Assembly (NCBI RefSeq): GCF_900111005.1
Contig: NZ_FOFV01000004.1
Span: 434,001-498,000, forward strand
DNA length: 64,000 nucleotides
Direction of reading: 5' to 3'
Source of the DNA: Lentzea albida
GTDB taxonomy: Bacteria; Actinomycetota; Actinomycetes; Mycobacteriales; Pseudonocardiaceae
A program made the translations under genes and the position numbers. Positions 1 through 7,242 of the stretch are shown one piece after another. The notes under the pieces were generated by a model. That model saw only the letters and a program-made list of their open reading frames with translations. It made no database searches and was not told the origin of the DNA. The first letter of the stretch is position 1. Every line of letters begins with the position of its first letter.

Positions 1-328
1 CCCGTTCGTGGACGAGTTCCGCGACGGCGCCCTCGCCGTCGATCGAGCCCGTTCCGGGGTAGCCGAACTCCGGCGCCCAGTGCAGGGCGTCGAACGGGCA
101 CACCTCGACGCAGATGCCGCAGTAGAGGCACTGGCCGTAGTCGATCGCGAACCGGTCGAGCACGTTGCGGCTGCGCGGGCGGGCGCTGCCGGGCTGCTCC
201 TCGACCTCGGTGTGCGACGTGATGTGGATGCACCAGTCAGGACACTCGCGCGCGCAGATCATGCAGACCGTGCAGTTGGCCTCCAACAGCGCGATGACGC
301 CCCTCGTGCGCGGTGGCAGGTTCGTCAC
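1..328 (-). CDS. NuoI-like 2x[4Fe-4S] ferredoxin subunit of a second complex I-like cluster (3' end cut off)
   Basis: The 109 visible residues carry two 8Fe-ferredoxin motifs, [12 protein letters not shown] near residue 22 and [12 protein letters not shown] near residue 70. This is the pattern of NuoI/HycF subunits that pass electrons along the peripheral arm of complex I and group 4 hydrogenases. The GTG start overlaps the stop of the NuoC-like gene by four bases, so the two are translationally coupled. The reading frame runs off the left edge. It is a paralogue of the NuoI in the main operon (25.0-25.5 kb) but clearly divergent from it. Whether the complex uses NADH, ferredoxin or another donor cannot be told from the part visible. 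Confidence 0.85.
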   Translation of the reverse strand, partial: MTNLPPRTRGVIALLEANCTVCMICARECPDWCIHITSHTEVEEQPGSARPRSRNVLDRFAIDYGQCLYCGICVEVCPFDALHWAPEFGYPGTGSIDGEGAVAELVHER

Positions 329-855
329 GACGGGCTCTCCTCTTCACGGCGCGGGCCCCACGACGGGTCCGGAACGCCAGGTGGTGCGGTGCGGCGGCGG
401 CTCGGGGCACTCGTGTTGTCCTCGCCGGGTTCGAGACGGCCCGGCCACGGACGCACGACGCGTGAGGCGAGCACGAAGTCCTTGCGCAGCGGGTGGCCCT
501 GGAAGCTGTCGGGCAGCAGCAGGTGTTCGGTGTCGCTGTCCACGGTCACGCCGAACATCTCCGCGGCCTCGCGCTCGTGCCAGCCGGCGCCCTTCCACAG
601 GTGCGCGACGCTCGGCAGCGACTCCCCCGTGCCGATCTCGGTGCGCAGCATGACGCCCTCACGCGTGCGCGGGTCGATCACGTGCAGGAACACGGCGTGG
701 CGCTCGCCCACCGCCCCCGGCCGGCCCGCGTCCTCGACGCCGAGCCAGTCGAACATCACGAACCCGTCGGCGTGGTGGGTGGTGGCGGTCGCGAGCCAGT
801 CGGCGAGCTCCACGTGGTGGATCGTCTGGCCGAACGCCGTCTTCGGGGTGGTCAC
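325..855 (-). CDS. NuoC-like (30 kDa) subunit, second complex I-like cluster
   Basis: The 176-residue protein matches the NuoC/30 kDa family: a segment reading [14 protein letters not shown] followed by [15 protein letters not shown] is the usual family signature near the C terminus. It is shorter than the 249-residue NuoC of the main operon. I chose the GTG at 855 because it overlaps the upstream NuoB-like stop by four bases and gives a standard N terminus; the open frame extends much further upstream but only as arginine-rich antisense-like sequence. NuoC normally sits on NuoD in the hydrophilic arm, but NuoD is not in the visible part of this cluster. Confidence 0.85.
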   Translation of the reverse strand: MTTPKTAFGQTIHHVELADWLATATTHHADGFVMFDWLGVEDAGRPGAVGERHAVFLHVIDPRTREGVMLRTEIGTGESLPSVAHLWKGAGWHEREAAEMFGVTVDSDTEHLLLPDSFQGHPLRKDFVLASRVVRPWPGRLEPGEDNTSAPSRRRTAPPGVPDPSWGPRREEESPS

Positions 856-1262
856 GCGTTCACCAGCCCGTGCAGCGCCTTGAGGCCTTCGAGCAGCGCT
901 TCGGGCCGGGGCGGGCAACCGGGGACGGCGACGTGGACCGGAAGGGCCTGGTCGATCCCCTTGGTGACGCTGTAGGAATCCCAGTACGGGCCGCCGGTGT
1001 TGCTGCAGGCGCCTACGGAGATCACGTAACGGGGTTCGGGCATGGCCTCGAAACTGCGGAGGACAGCAGGCAACATGACGTCCGTGACGGTGCCGGAGAC
1101 GACGAGAACGTGCGCCTCGCCGGCGCCGTCGACCGGCGTGACGCCGAGGTCGGGAAGGCGGTCGAGAGCTGCCATCACTTCGACTCCGCAGCAGGCGAGT
1201 CCGAGTTCGAGCACGGTGACCTGGTAGGTGGTGCCCCAGTCCAGGCGAGCGGAAGCCGTCAC
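852..1262 (-). CDS. NuoB-like (20 kDa, N2 cluster) subunit, second complex I-like cluster
   Basis: The 136-residue protein keeps the four cysteines that bind cluster N2: the CC pair in GLACCGVEV, one in VGACSNTGG and one in VPGCPPRPE. It is therefore likely to be a functional electron-transfer subunit. The GTG at 1262 gives a normal NuoB N terminus; the frame stays open to 1379 but that extension reads through a GC-rich hairpin and looks like leader. It is first in an operon with the NuoC- and NuoI-like genes and is transcribed away from the LysR gene. It is shorter than the main-operon NuoB (183 residues). Confidence 0.85.
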   Translation of the reverse strand: MTASARLDWGTTYQVTVLELGLACCGVEVMAALDRLPDLGVTPVDGAGEAHVLVVSGTVTDVMLPAVLRSFEAMPEPRYVISVGACSNTGGPYWDSYSVTKGIDQALPVHVAVPGCPPRPEALLEGLKALHGLVNA

Positions 1263-1282
1263 AACGGCTGAGGGTAATACTT

Positions 1283-1315
1283 GGGGGCCCGCGGGCTTGC
1301 GCCCGGCGGACCCCC
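1283..1315. repeat. GC-rich imperfect hairpin in the leader of the second nuo-like cluster
   Basis: The arms 1283-1296 and 1301-1315 are complementary apart from one mismatch and one bulge, around a loop of about four bases. The element lies between the NuoB-like start and the LysR gene. It would be in the 5' untranslated part of the nuo-like transcript, about 20 bases ahead of the chosen start codon. It has no T-run, so it is not a clear terminator. Confidence 0.5.
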
Positions 1316-1448
1316 ACCCCCCAATGATTCCCCCCGGAATCGGCTCCCACGCGTGGTCGCCGCAGATAGCTTTGTACACCGCGCGATAAGTGTCCAGGGA
1401 TTTGCCGACAGGATCTCCAGATAATTTGTCGGTGAAATGCGGTCAAGT

Positions 1449-1461
1449 TCAGTTCAACTGA
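1449..1461. promoter_or_regulatory. Candidate LysR-type operator (T-N11-A dyad)
   Basis: A 13-base perfect dyad, six-base arms around a central C, matches the T-N11-A pattern of LysR-type binding sites. It lies 27 bases upstream of the LysR start, inside the divergent promoter region. A second, looser inverted repeat (1405-1410 with 1427-1432) is close by. Assignment to the adjacent regulator is inference from position and symmetry. Confidence 0.5.
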
Positions 1462-1487
1462 TCAGTAGAACATCAGAGAGGGTCCCG

Positions 1488-2519
1488 ATGTCCGGCTCGT
1501 CCCAGTTGGTGCTCCCCACCAGCACCTCGCTGCACCGCCTGCTGAACATGCCCGGTGCACTACTGGATACCACGATGGACCAGCTCAGGACCCTTTTGAC
1601 CGTTCACGAGACCCGTTCGGCCCTGCGTGCCGCCCGCGCGTTGGGACGGGAGCAGTCGAGCGTGCAGAAGCAGCTCGACACGTTGAACAGGAACTTCCTG
1701 GAACTGTGCGGCGAAGCGCTCGTCGTGAAGCAGGGACGCGGAAAAGACGTGCTGTTCACGCCCACTGGTGAGTCACTCGTCGAATTGGCGCGGGAGACGC
1801 TCGCGCAGTGGCTCGACGGAATTCACGATTGCCGCCGCAAGCTCGGCACGACCGTCACCGTCGGCACCACGCGGTACATGCTCGACACGCTCGCGAAGGC
1901 GTGGCACCACGTGGCGGACGAGTTCCGCGAGCGCGACGTCGACCTCAAGGTCGTGCACATCCGCACCAAGGACATCTGGACGAAGCTGGAGACGCAGGAG
2001 GTCGACCTCGTCTGCGGCAGCGTCGTGACGCAGGCCGGCGCCGGCTGGCAGCGGGGCGAGTTCGACGTGATCGAGTGGCGGCGCGGCGGGCTCGCGTTGC
2101 TCACGAACCTGCCCGAGACGGTTGTGGGCGAGCGCGTGCGGGTACCTCAGCTGAGGTCGATCCCGTTGGTCGTGCCGGGGGCGGGGTTGATCGCCGAGTT
2201 CCTGCGGGGCTGGTTCGGGGCCGACTACCGCCAGGGGCTCGACATCGCGGCCGAGATCGACGAGATCCAGTACGGCATCTCGCTGCTGCGCTCGAACCTC
2301 GTCCAGGGAGCCATGATCGTGACGTCTGGTTTGGGCGTGGTGGCGTCGAACAACGAGCTCCGGGAGGGAGGCGGCCTCCGGGTCGTCGAGCTCGCAGATG
2401 ACTCGCTGGAGCGGCTTGTGGGCGTTTTCGCCCGAACGGACGAGCTGTCGAAGCATCCGGCCGATCACCCGCTCAACCTGCTGTGGTCGGCCTTCCAAGC
2501 AGAAGCGCCCCGGCCGTAG
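1488..2519 (+). CDS. LysR-family transcriptional regulator
   Basis: A 343-residue protein with an N-terminal winged helix-turn-helix (about residues 30-95: QLRTLLTVHETRSALRAARA, then a dimer helix) followed by a periplasmic-binding-like effector domain. I start it at ATG 1488, which has a GAGAGGG ribosome site eight bases upstream; the frame is open to 1437 without a good ribosome site. It is divergent from the NuoBCI-like genes, the classic arrangement for a LysR protein controlling its neighbour, so it probably senses a metabolite or redox signal for that cluster. The ligand is unknown. Confidence 0.85.
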   Translation: MSGSSQLVLPTSTSLHRLLNMPGALLDTTMDQLRTLLTVHETRSALRAARALGREQSSVQKQLDTLNRNFLELCGEALVVKQGRGKDVLFTPTGESLVELARETLAQWLDGIHDCRRKLGTTVTVGTTRYMLDTLAKAWHHVADEFRERDVDLKVVHIRTKDIWTKLETQEVDLVCGSVVTQAGAGWQRGEFDVIEWRRGGLALLTNLPETVVGERVRVPQLRSIPLVVPGAGLIAEFLRGWFGADYRQGLDIAAEIDEIQYGISLLRSNLVQGAMIVTSGLGVVASNNELREGGGLRVVELADDSLERLVGVFARTDELSKHPADHPLNLLWSAFQAEAPRP

Positions 2520-2542
2520 CCAGGGCGCTGGTGCTCGTTCTC

Positions 2543-2695
2543 CTACTTGTTCGCCGCGGGTGTCATGGCGTCGTGCTCAGGCGTGCGTTGCTCGACTTTG
2601 GGACGGTGCTGGGCTTTGGCCATCTTGGCCAGCCAGTTCGTCGCCTCCGAGCGGACCTTCGCCAGCTCGTCGTCGCGTGCCTGTTGCTCGTTCAT
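2543..2695 (-). CDS. Small hydrophilic protein, 50 residues, unknown function
   Basis: The ATG at 2695 is preceded by a good GGGAG ribosome site, and the product (starting MNEQQARDDELAKVRSEATN) is a charged, helix-prone peptide with no membrane segment or signal. The frame upstream of this ATG is open but looks non-coding. It stands alone between the LysR gene and the transglycosylase gene and points to the left, so it converges with the LysR gene. I do not recognise a family; the ribosome site and amino acid balance are the main evidence that it is real. Confidence 0.55.
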   Translation of the reverse strand: MNEQQARDDELAKVRSEATNWLAKMAKAQHRPKVEQRTPEHDAMTPAANK

Positions 2696-2834
2696 CGGCC
2701 ACTCCCTGCGTTCGGGGATCGCGTTCGATGGGAGCACTACCGGGCGTGTGCCCGCTAGGGCCGCCATGCTTGTGGGTGAACCTGATTGACAGCATCGCGC
2801 GCCGATGGGTTTCCCGCACCCCGACGAGGCCCTT

Positions 2835-3629
2835 CTAGTACCCCAGGTACCCGCCGCCCAGGTTCATGTTGACCAGACCCGGGTGGTTGTGGAAGCCGCC
2901 GTAGCGCGCGTAGGTGTAGCGAACGCCCGCGATGATGTTGTCGACCGGCGCGAGGATGTTGTCGTAGCCGGGCAGCTTGTAGGCGCGGAACGTCGGGTCG
3001 ATGCACTGCATCAGGCCCTTGGACGGCGTGCCCCGCATCGCGTTGGAGTCCCAGTTGTTCACGGCGTTGGGGTTGCCGTTCGACTCCTTGATGATGATCG
3101 TGTAGATCTCGTCCATCGAGCTGTTGTCGATGTTGGTGCCGTTGGCCTGCAGGATCTTGATGGCGTCCTTGATCCAGCCCTCGATCTCGCGCTGCTTGGC
3201 GGGCTTGCGCATCTCCGCCTGGCGCTCGGCCTCGGCCTTGGCGGCCGCCTCGCGCTGGGCGTGCGAGTCCGCGGCGAGCTTCGAGGCCTGCTCGAACGTC
3301 TGCTGCGCGTACATCTGCTGCATCTGCAGGATCTGGCTGACCTTGGTGCCGGGGTTGACGTTGTGCACCGTCTGGATGTTCTGGACCTTCTGGTCGGGAA
3401 CAGCACCCAGCTCGGCCGCACCCGCGGCGAGCTCCGTCGCGGGACCGCTGGTGGCGGCGTTGGCGATGGCGGCGGTGCCGGCGGCGACACCTGCGGCGAC
3501 GACGATCGCGCTCACGCGGTGAGCCAGCGGGACCTTGTCGTCCTCAACGCGATGCGCGCCGGGTTTGAACTCTGCTCTGGGCACGACCGTGTACACGGTT
3601 CGGCCATCGGCCTTGCTGTGCCGGGCCAA
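2835..3629 (-). CDS. Secreted lytic transglycosylase (SLT-type)
   Basis: The 264-residue product has a basic N terminus, a hydrophobic segment at about residues 36-58 ending in ANAA (signal peptide or anchor), a charged helical linker rich in Q, A and K (about 100-150), and a C-terminal SLT domain. The catalytic glutamate is expected in IIIKESNGNP, with GLMQCIDPTF as the second SLT motif. It would cleave peptidoglycan glycan strands outside the membrane. The start is TTG at 3629, seven bases after a strong AGGAGG site. The upstream region is long and symmetric, which fits the tight control usual for wall hydrolases. Confidence 0.85.
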   Translation of the reverse strand: MARHSKADGRTVYTVVPRAEFKPGAHRVEDDKVPLAHRVSAIVVAAGVAAGTAAIANAATSGPATELAAGAAELGAVPDQKVQNIQTVHNVNPGTKVSQILQMQQMYAQQTFEQASKLAADSHAQREAAAKAEAERQAEMRKPAKQREIEGWIKDAIKILQANGTNIDNSSMDEIYTIIIKESNGNPNAVNNWDSNAMRGTPSKGLMQCIDPTFRAYKLPGYDNILAPVDNIIAGVRYTYARYGGFHNHPGLVNMNLGGGYLGY

Positions 3630-3654
3630 GGGGGAGCCTCCTGCGTCGGGGAGC

Positions 3655-3739
3655 TTGGTCTCCGGCGAACCCGGGCGGGGGACTCTGGGCGGACGAAGGA
3701 CCCTAGTAGCTGCAGTTCCTGTGTCCTGCCGGTGACCAA
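3655..3739 (-). promoter_or_regulatory. Structured 5' leader of the lytic transglycosylase gene (long-range inverted repeat)
   Basis: Arms 3655-3666 and 3728-3739 pair over 12 bases with one mismatch and close a 61-base domain ending 26 bases before the TTG start. I compared it by memory with the ydaO/c-di-AMP riboswitch often found before wall hydrolases and did not see its conserved blocks, so no known class is claimed. The remainder of the 3630-4118 gap contains no gene I can support. Confidence 0.35.
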
Positions 3740-3761
3740 ACCGTTATCGGCGGGCGAGAAC

Positions 3762-3776
3762 GTAACCTCGCGTCAC
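3762..3776. promoter_or_regulatory. Candidate MtrA-like direct repeat upstream of the transglycosylase gene
   Basis: GTAAC and GTCAC occur as direct repeats with a ten-base period about 135 bases upstream of the transglycosylase start. MtrA, the actinobacterial regulator of wall hydrolase genes, is known to bind loosely conserved direct repeats of this kind. The match is short, so this is a suggestion only. Confidence 0.25.
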
Positions 3777-4118
3777 GAGCACAGGCAAGCCTGAGCGCCC
3801 GTTGGGTGACTCTCGTCACGTTTCCGATGAGTTGGGCTATCCGTTGCTGACGGACAGTCAGCGAGCCGTGTTCGGTTTTCGTGAGTTCATCGTTGCCTCC
3901 TGACGAACTGACGGAGCTGTCTGTTGGTTCGCTGCTAGCCCGGCTCTCGTTATGGGTTACGTCCACGACCACGCGATCGAGTTAATCGATCACGCTTCGT
4001 GATTGTTTCGGGGTGCGGTGTCGCTGACCTGCGGGGACCTGATAGCGGGACAGCGTGTTTCTGGGGTCTGCTCAGGTGTACGGAGAGAACGCGCTTCCGG
4101 TTCACCCGATGTTGTGGG

Positions 4119-4496
4119 TTAACGGTTGCGCTTCTGCTCCAAGGCCTTGAGCACCCAGTCCGCGCTGTCGCCGGCGCTGTCGTTGAAGGCGAGCGCGGCC
4201 GCCGGTTGGTGCCAGTGCACCTCGTTGACGACGGCTTGGAAGAGCTCCAAGAGCCCGGGCCCCTTCCGGATGCCACCGCCGACCACGACCACGTCGTACG
4301 GCTTGCTTCCGAGCTTCTCGGTGAGCTTGGCCTGGGCGCGCCCGTCGAGTTCGTCGAAGTCGATGAGGAAGAGGTCCTCGGCGAGGCCCAGCTCGGCGAA
4401 CCGCCTGCTGCCCTGCGCGATGGCGGCGGCGACCGGCTCGGGGTCGTAGCCGGGGATGGTGTGCGGGTCGAAGCCGATCACGAGGACGTCGGTCAT
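4119..4496 (-). CDS. Conserved-looking hypothetical protein, 125 residues
   Basis: The product begins MTDVLVIGFDPHTIPGYDPE and has alternating hydrophobic strands and helices with a glycine-rich VVVVGGGIRKGPG loop around residue 70, which suggests a small alpha/beta (Rossmann-like) fold. There is no signal peptide or membrane segment. It starts nine bases after the stop of the phosphotransferase gene and is probably cotranscribed with it. I do not recognise a named family. Confidence 0.65.
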   Translation of the reverse strand: MTDVLVIGFDPHTIPGYDPEPVAAAIAQGSRRFAELGLAEDLFLIDFDELDGRAQAKLTEKLGSKPYDVVVVGGGIRKGPGLLELFQAVVNEVHWHQPAAALAFNDSAGDSADWVLKALEQKRNR

Positions 4497-4505
4497 CCAG
4501 TGACG

Positions 4506-5336
4506 CTACTGCTCGTGCCAGAGGCCGGCGACGAGCTCTTGCAGGAGCTCCAAGACCCGCGGCCGGTCGAAGGGGAGGTCGGCGATCAGATGGGACGCCT
4601 CGCGCACCTCGCACTCGATGCGGAGTGTCCGGAGGGGGATCTTCGTCTCGTCGGCGATGAGGGCGAGCACGGCGTGCATGTGCGGGCCGCTGAACCGGGC
4701 CAGGAAGAACCAGTCGTCGAGCGGGTCGCCGAAGCGGGCCCACTCGAAGTCCAGCAGGGCCGTGAGCTCGACGCCGTTCGCGAGCCAGTTGTCCCAGTGG
4801 CAGTCGGCGTGGACCGGGACGGTGGTCCGCACGTGCAGCGGCGCGCGGGACGCGATCTCACTCAGGCCGTCGGCCACGTCCGGTGGGACTGATTCCTTCT
4901 CGATCGCGGTGACGAACGCGTCCCGGCCGGCGAACCCGCCGTGGTCGAGAACCTCGCCGAGGACCCGTTCGGCGGGCGGCGGGGGCGCCCAGGCGTGCAG
5001 TGCTTTGAGGCGCTGGATCGCCTGCCTCGCGAGGACGAGCGCGTCCTGTTCGCTGACACCGGGGAGCCCCATGCCGGGCGCGGCGCCGGGTGCGCGGGAG
5101 TAGCAGGCATAGCGGACGTCGCCCTGTCGACCGCTCACCAGGAGTGGCGCCGTGATGCCGGACGGAAGATGGGGTGCGAGGGCGATTTCGCGGTCCAGCC
5201 GCGTGTGGTCGTCCGCGGCGATGAGCTTCACCACGACGTCGGCGCCCACGTGCACCTGGTGGGAGCGGCTGCTGACCGGGGTCAGCGGGCCGGGATCTCG
5301 TCCGAGGGCCTCCTCGGCGACGGCGCGAGCGTCCAT
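4506..5336 (-). CDS. APH-family phosphotransferase
   Basis: The 276-residue protein has the kinase-like fold signatures of the APH family: a lysine in DVVVKLIAADD near residue 36, the catalytic-loop motif VHADCHWDNWL near residue 175, and the metal-binding motif LLDFEWARFGDPLDDW near residue 193. Members phosphorylate aminoglycosides, choline, homoserine or other small molecules, and the family alone does not tell which. There is no resistance or biosynthetic context here, so a housekeeping small-molecule kinase is as likely as an antibiotic resistance enzyme. It heads a two-gene unit with the 125-residue protein. Confidence 0.8.
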   Translation of the reverse strand: MDARAVAEEALGRDPGPLTPVSSRSHQVHVGADVVVKLIAADDHTRLDREIALAPHLPSGITAPLLVSGRQGDVRYACYSRAPGAAPGMGLPGVSEQDALVLARQAIQRLKALHAWAPPPPAERVLGEVLDHGGFAGRDAFVTAIEKESVPPDVADGLSEIASRAPLHVRTTVPVHADCHWDNWLANGVELTALLDFEWARFGDPLDDWFFLARFSGPHMHAVLALIADETKIPLRTLRIECEVREASHLIADLPFDRPRVLELLQELVAGLWHEQ

Positions 5337-5610
5337 GCCTTCGAGGCTTTCACGCCGTTCTCAACGATCCTGGCCGGCCAACCGACCAACCCGTTGTTGT
5401 CCGCCTGGTCGGTGAAGTGGAACGAGAGGATTTCCGAAACGTTCGACGTCGTCGGTCCGCCGGGCACGTTCGTCGCAACACTCCCGCGAGGCAGAAAATC
5501 TATGGTGACGGGAGTAGACATCCCACGCTGAGCAGATGTAATCTTCTCTTCGTTGGAAGAGAGACAACATGACACGGGAGATGACGAACTACCCGTGAGC
5601 TCGATCGCAA
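5337..5610. other. Intergenic stretch without a supported gene; contains a short perfect hairpin
   Basis: No convincing coding sequence lies between the phosphotransferase start and the repetitive leader. A frame of about 60 codons ending at 5531 has balanced composition but no credible start. At 5545-5562 a perfect seven-base inverted repeat (arms 5545-5551 and 5556-5562, loop GTTG) sits in an unusually AT-rich patch. It could be a promoter-proximal operator for the downstream leader and MerR-type gene. Confidence 0.4.
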
Positions 5611-5860
5611 GACGGTCAGGTGCTCCGGAGCTGCATTTCGAAGGCTTCGGACAGGCGACCGGAGGCAGCCGGTGAGCAACACCAGAAGTACGCAGGAACC
5701 CGGAACCGGCAGCCGCTCGATCAGCAAGTGCAAGACGCAGTCGAAGCAAGTGCAGGACGGTCAGATGCGCCGGAGCCGATCGGCGAAAGGGTTCCGGCAG
5801 GTGACCGAGGGCTGTCGGTGGAAGTGAAGCCGGCACGTGCATGAGGTCCGGTGCCGACAG
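5611..5860 (+). repeat. Imperfect tandem repeat in a long apparently non-coding leader
   Basis: Two copies of a unit beginning GACGGTCAG occur at 5611 and 5756 (period 145). The first roughly 70 bases of each align at about 70 percent identity by eye. The unit also contains a nested direct repeat AGCAAGTGCARGACG, and the phrase GGTGGAAGTGAA recurs at 5818 and 6063. None of the three forward frames keeps a gene through the region. Together with the hairpin at 6088-6117, this looks like a structured transcript of about 500 bases ahead of the MerR-type gene. Confidence 0.45.
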
Positions 5861-6087
5861 CCACGTGAGAAAAGTAGTGATCAGAGGAGAAGGGAAGGGT
5901 TGCACACCATCGGATCGCCCGCCTTCGGCTGAACTCGGCCGGACGGGTACCGCGGTTCCATCAGATTGGAAGGTGGTCTTCGGTTACGCACACGCGATCC
6001 CCGCTTCACCCGCTACCGACAGGGGTCATGCGGACAGAGAGAGCCGATCTCACGGTCGGCTAGGTGGAAGTGAAACCCAACAACCCT

Positions 6088-6117
6088 GGGGCCCCGGTGC
6101 TACGGCACCGGGGCCCC
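6088..6117 (+). terminator. Perfect 13-bp hairpin with UACG loop just before the MerR-type gene (terminator or attenuator)
   Basis: Arms 6088-6100 and 6105-6117 are fully complementary with a TACG tetraloop, a UNCG-class loop that makes the hairpin very stable. It ends 18 bases before the ATG at 6136 and just ahead of the GGAGG ribosome site. That position is unusual: a hairpin this strong would terminate or stall upstream transcription right before the gene. There is no long T-run after it. Confidence 0.6.
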
Positions 6118-6135
6118 TCGTGACGCGGAGGCGCG

Positions 6136-6513
6136 ATGACCCCAGGTAGTCCTGAGAGAGCGGACAACGAGCCGCAGACCACAGCCGAGAAGTTCGACGA
6201 CGAGCACTACCCCGCCTACACGATGGGCCGGGCCGCGGAACTGCTCAACACCTCGGCGAACTTCCTGCGCAGCCTCGACGAGGTGAAACTCATCGAGCCG
6301 CAACGCTCGGCCGGCGGGCACCGTCGCTACAGCCGCCACCAACTGCGTCTGGCCGCCCGTGTCCGCGCCCTGGTCGACCAGGGCACCGGCCTGGACGCCG
6401 CCTGCCGCATCGTCACCCTGGAAGACCAGCTCCAGGAAGCGCGGGCGCTCAACGCCAAGCACATGGCCGCGTCAGCACCCGAGGAGCCGCACCCGCCGTT
6501 GCGGGGCGTGTGA
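6136..6513 (+). CDS. MerR-type helix-turn-helix regulator, 125 residues
   Basis: Residues about 28-95 form a MerR-type winged helix: YTMGRAAELLNTSANFLRSL, then GGHRRYSRHQLRLAARVRAL. A short helix and a proline-rich tail follow, with no effector domain and no metal-binding cysteines, so it belongs to the short MerR group. The ATG at 6136 has GCGGAGG upstream. It lies after a long repetitive leader and a strong hairpin, which suggests post-transcriptional or attenuation control. Its targets are unknown. Confidence 0.8.
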   Translation: MTPGSPERADNEPQTTAEKFDDEHYPAYTMGRAAELLNTSANFLRSLDEVKLIEPQRSAGGHRRYSRHQLRLAARVRALVDQGTGLDAACRIVTLEDQLQEARALNAKHMAASAPEEPHPPLRGV

Positions 6514-6817
6514 GCACATCCGAGGACCGGACGTCGACGCGACGCTGAGCCCATCACGGGACCGTGCTCGCGAATCGTGTCGACATCCGGCATCGCACAA
6601 CCGGCACCGCACAACGGCGGCGCCCAGCGGAAGCCCGGTTCGGGCCCCCTAAAGGAACTGCGTGGGCGAGGTCCAATGAGGTTGAAGTGTTTCCGACGCT
6701 TGATCACCAGATCGGAGACAGCGACCGAACACGGAGTGGCGGCGATCGACGTCCATCGACTGACCGGACCGCTGCGGGGGGATCATGGCCCGGGGTCTCC
6801 CCCAGGCCATCACCTTG
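6514..6817. other. Intergenic region without a supported gene
   Basis: I see no gene in this 304-base gap between the MerR-type gene and the convergent monooxygenase gene. It contains the left copy of a short direct repeat (6651-6673) and a G-run/C-run inverted repeat around 6776-6808 that could end transcription of the monooxygenase gene. Confidence 0.5.
6651..6673 (+). repeat. Left copy of a 16-bp-core direct repeat flanking the accessory stretch
   Basis: The core CTGCGTGGGCGAGGTC at 6658-6673, preceded by AAAGGAA, recurs at 8355-8370 preceded by AAGGA. The two copies are in the same orientation and bracket 1.7 kb that contains a broken gene and an integrase stump. It may be an attachment-site duplication. 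Confidence 0.5.
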
Positions 6818-7117
6818 CTACGACGGGATCTTGTCGGCGATGATGTCGATCTTCTCCACCTGCGGCTCGGAGAAGAGGACCCCGGTGTTGGGCCCGAGGG
6901 CCTGACCCACACCTCCGGCGAGGTGGGCGTCCCGGGCTTCGTCGTCGGGGAACACGTCGTACACGCCGAACGTCGAGGGCCCGAACTGGATGGCGAACCA
7001 CGCGACGGTGCCCGGCTCCTCCATCACGATCGACCGCGCCTGGGTGAGGAACTCCGCGAGCTCGGCTTCCTTGCCCGGTAGTGCCTCGAGACGTACGAGA
7101 AGTGCTTTGGTCAACAT
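6818..7117 (-). CDS. Antibiotic-biosynthesis-monooxygenase-type (ABM) small protein
   Basis: The 99-residue product (MLTKALLVRLEALPGKEAEL) has the length and layout of single-domain ABM/quinol monooxygenase-like proteins, which form dimeric ferredoxin-like barrels acting on quinols or polyketides, or have no known enzymatic role. The start ATG at 7117 has an AAGGAG site upstream; the longer open frame is not needed. It ends near a G/C inverted repeat and follows the broken MEDS/LuxR gene. The substrate cannot be predicted. Confidence 0.75.
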   Translation of the reverse strand: MLTKALLVRLEALPGKEAELAEFLTQARSIVMEEPGTVAWFAIQFGPSTFGVYDVFPDDEARDAHLAGGVGQALGPNTGVLFSEPQVEKIDIIADKIPS

Positions 7118-7242
7118 GAGTCGGACTCCTTCGGATGGGAGGTACGCGGTTGGGGTCGCGGCCACGGTTCTCAGGCGCACCGGTCGCCTGCGTCCCCGTG
7201 AACACGTGTTCTCGACGCGCCGGAGCCAGATGACTGATCCGC

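Noticed and set aside
3703..3972. Open frame of 89 codons upstream of the transglycosylase
   Set aside because: No ribosome site and a composition like promoter DNA; a short LexA-like string in it looks accidental.
3630..4118. ydaO (c-di-AMP) riboswitch before the transglycosylase gene
   Set aside because: The position fits, but the conserved sequence blocks I associate with ydaO are not present on the minus strand; only an unclassified long-range stem is reported.
5337..5531. Possible small gene of about 60 codons ending at 5531
   Set aside because: Balanced composition but no credible start codon or ribosome site, and no family resemblance.
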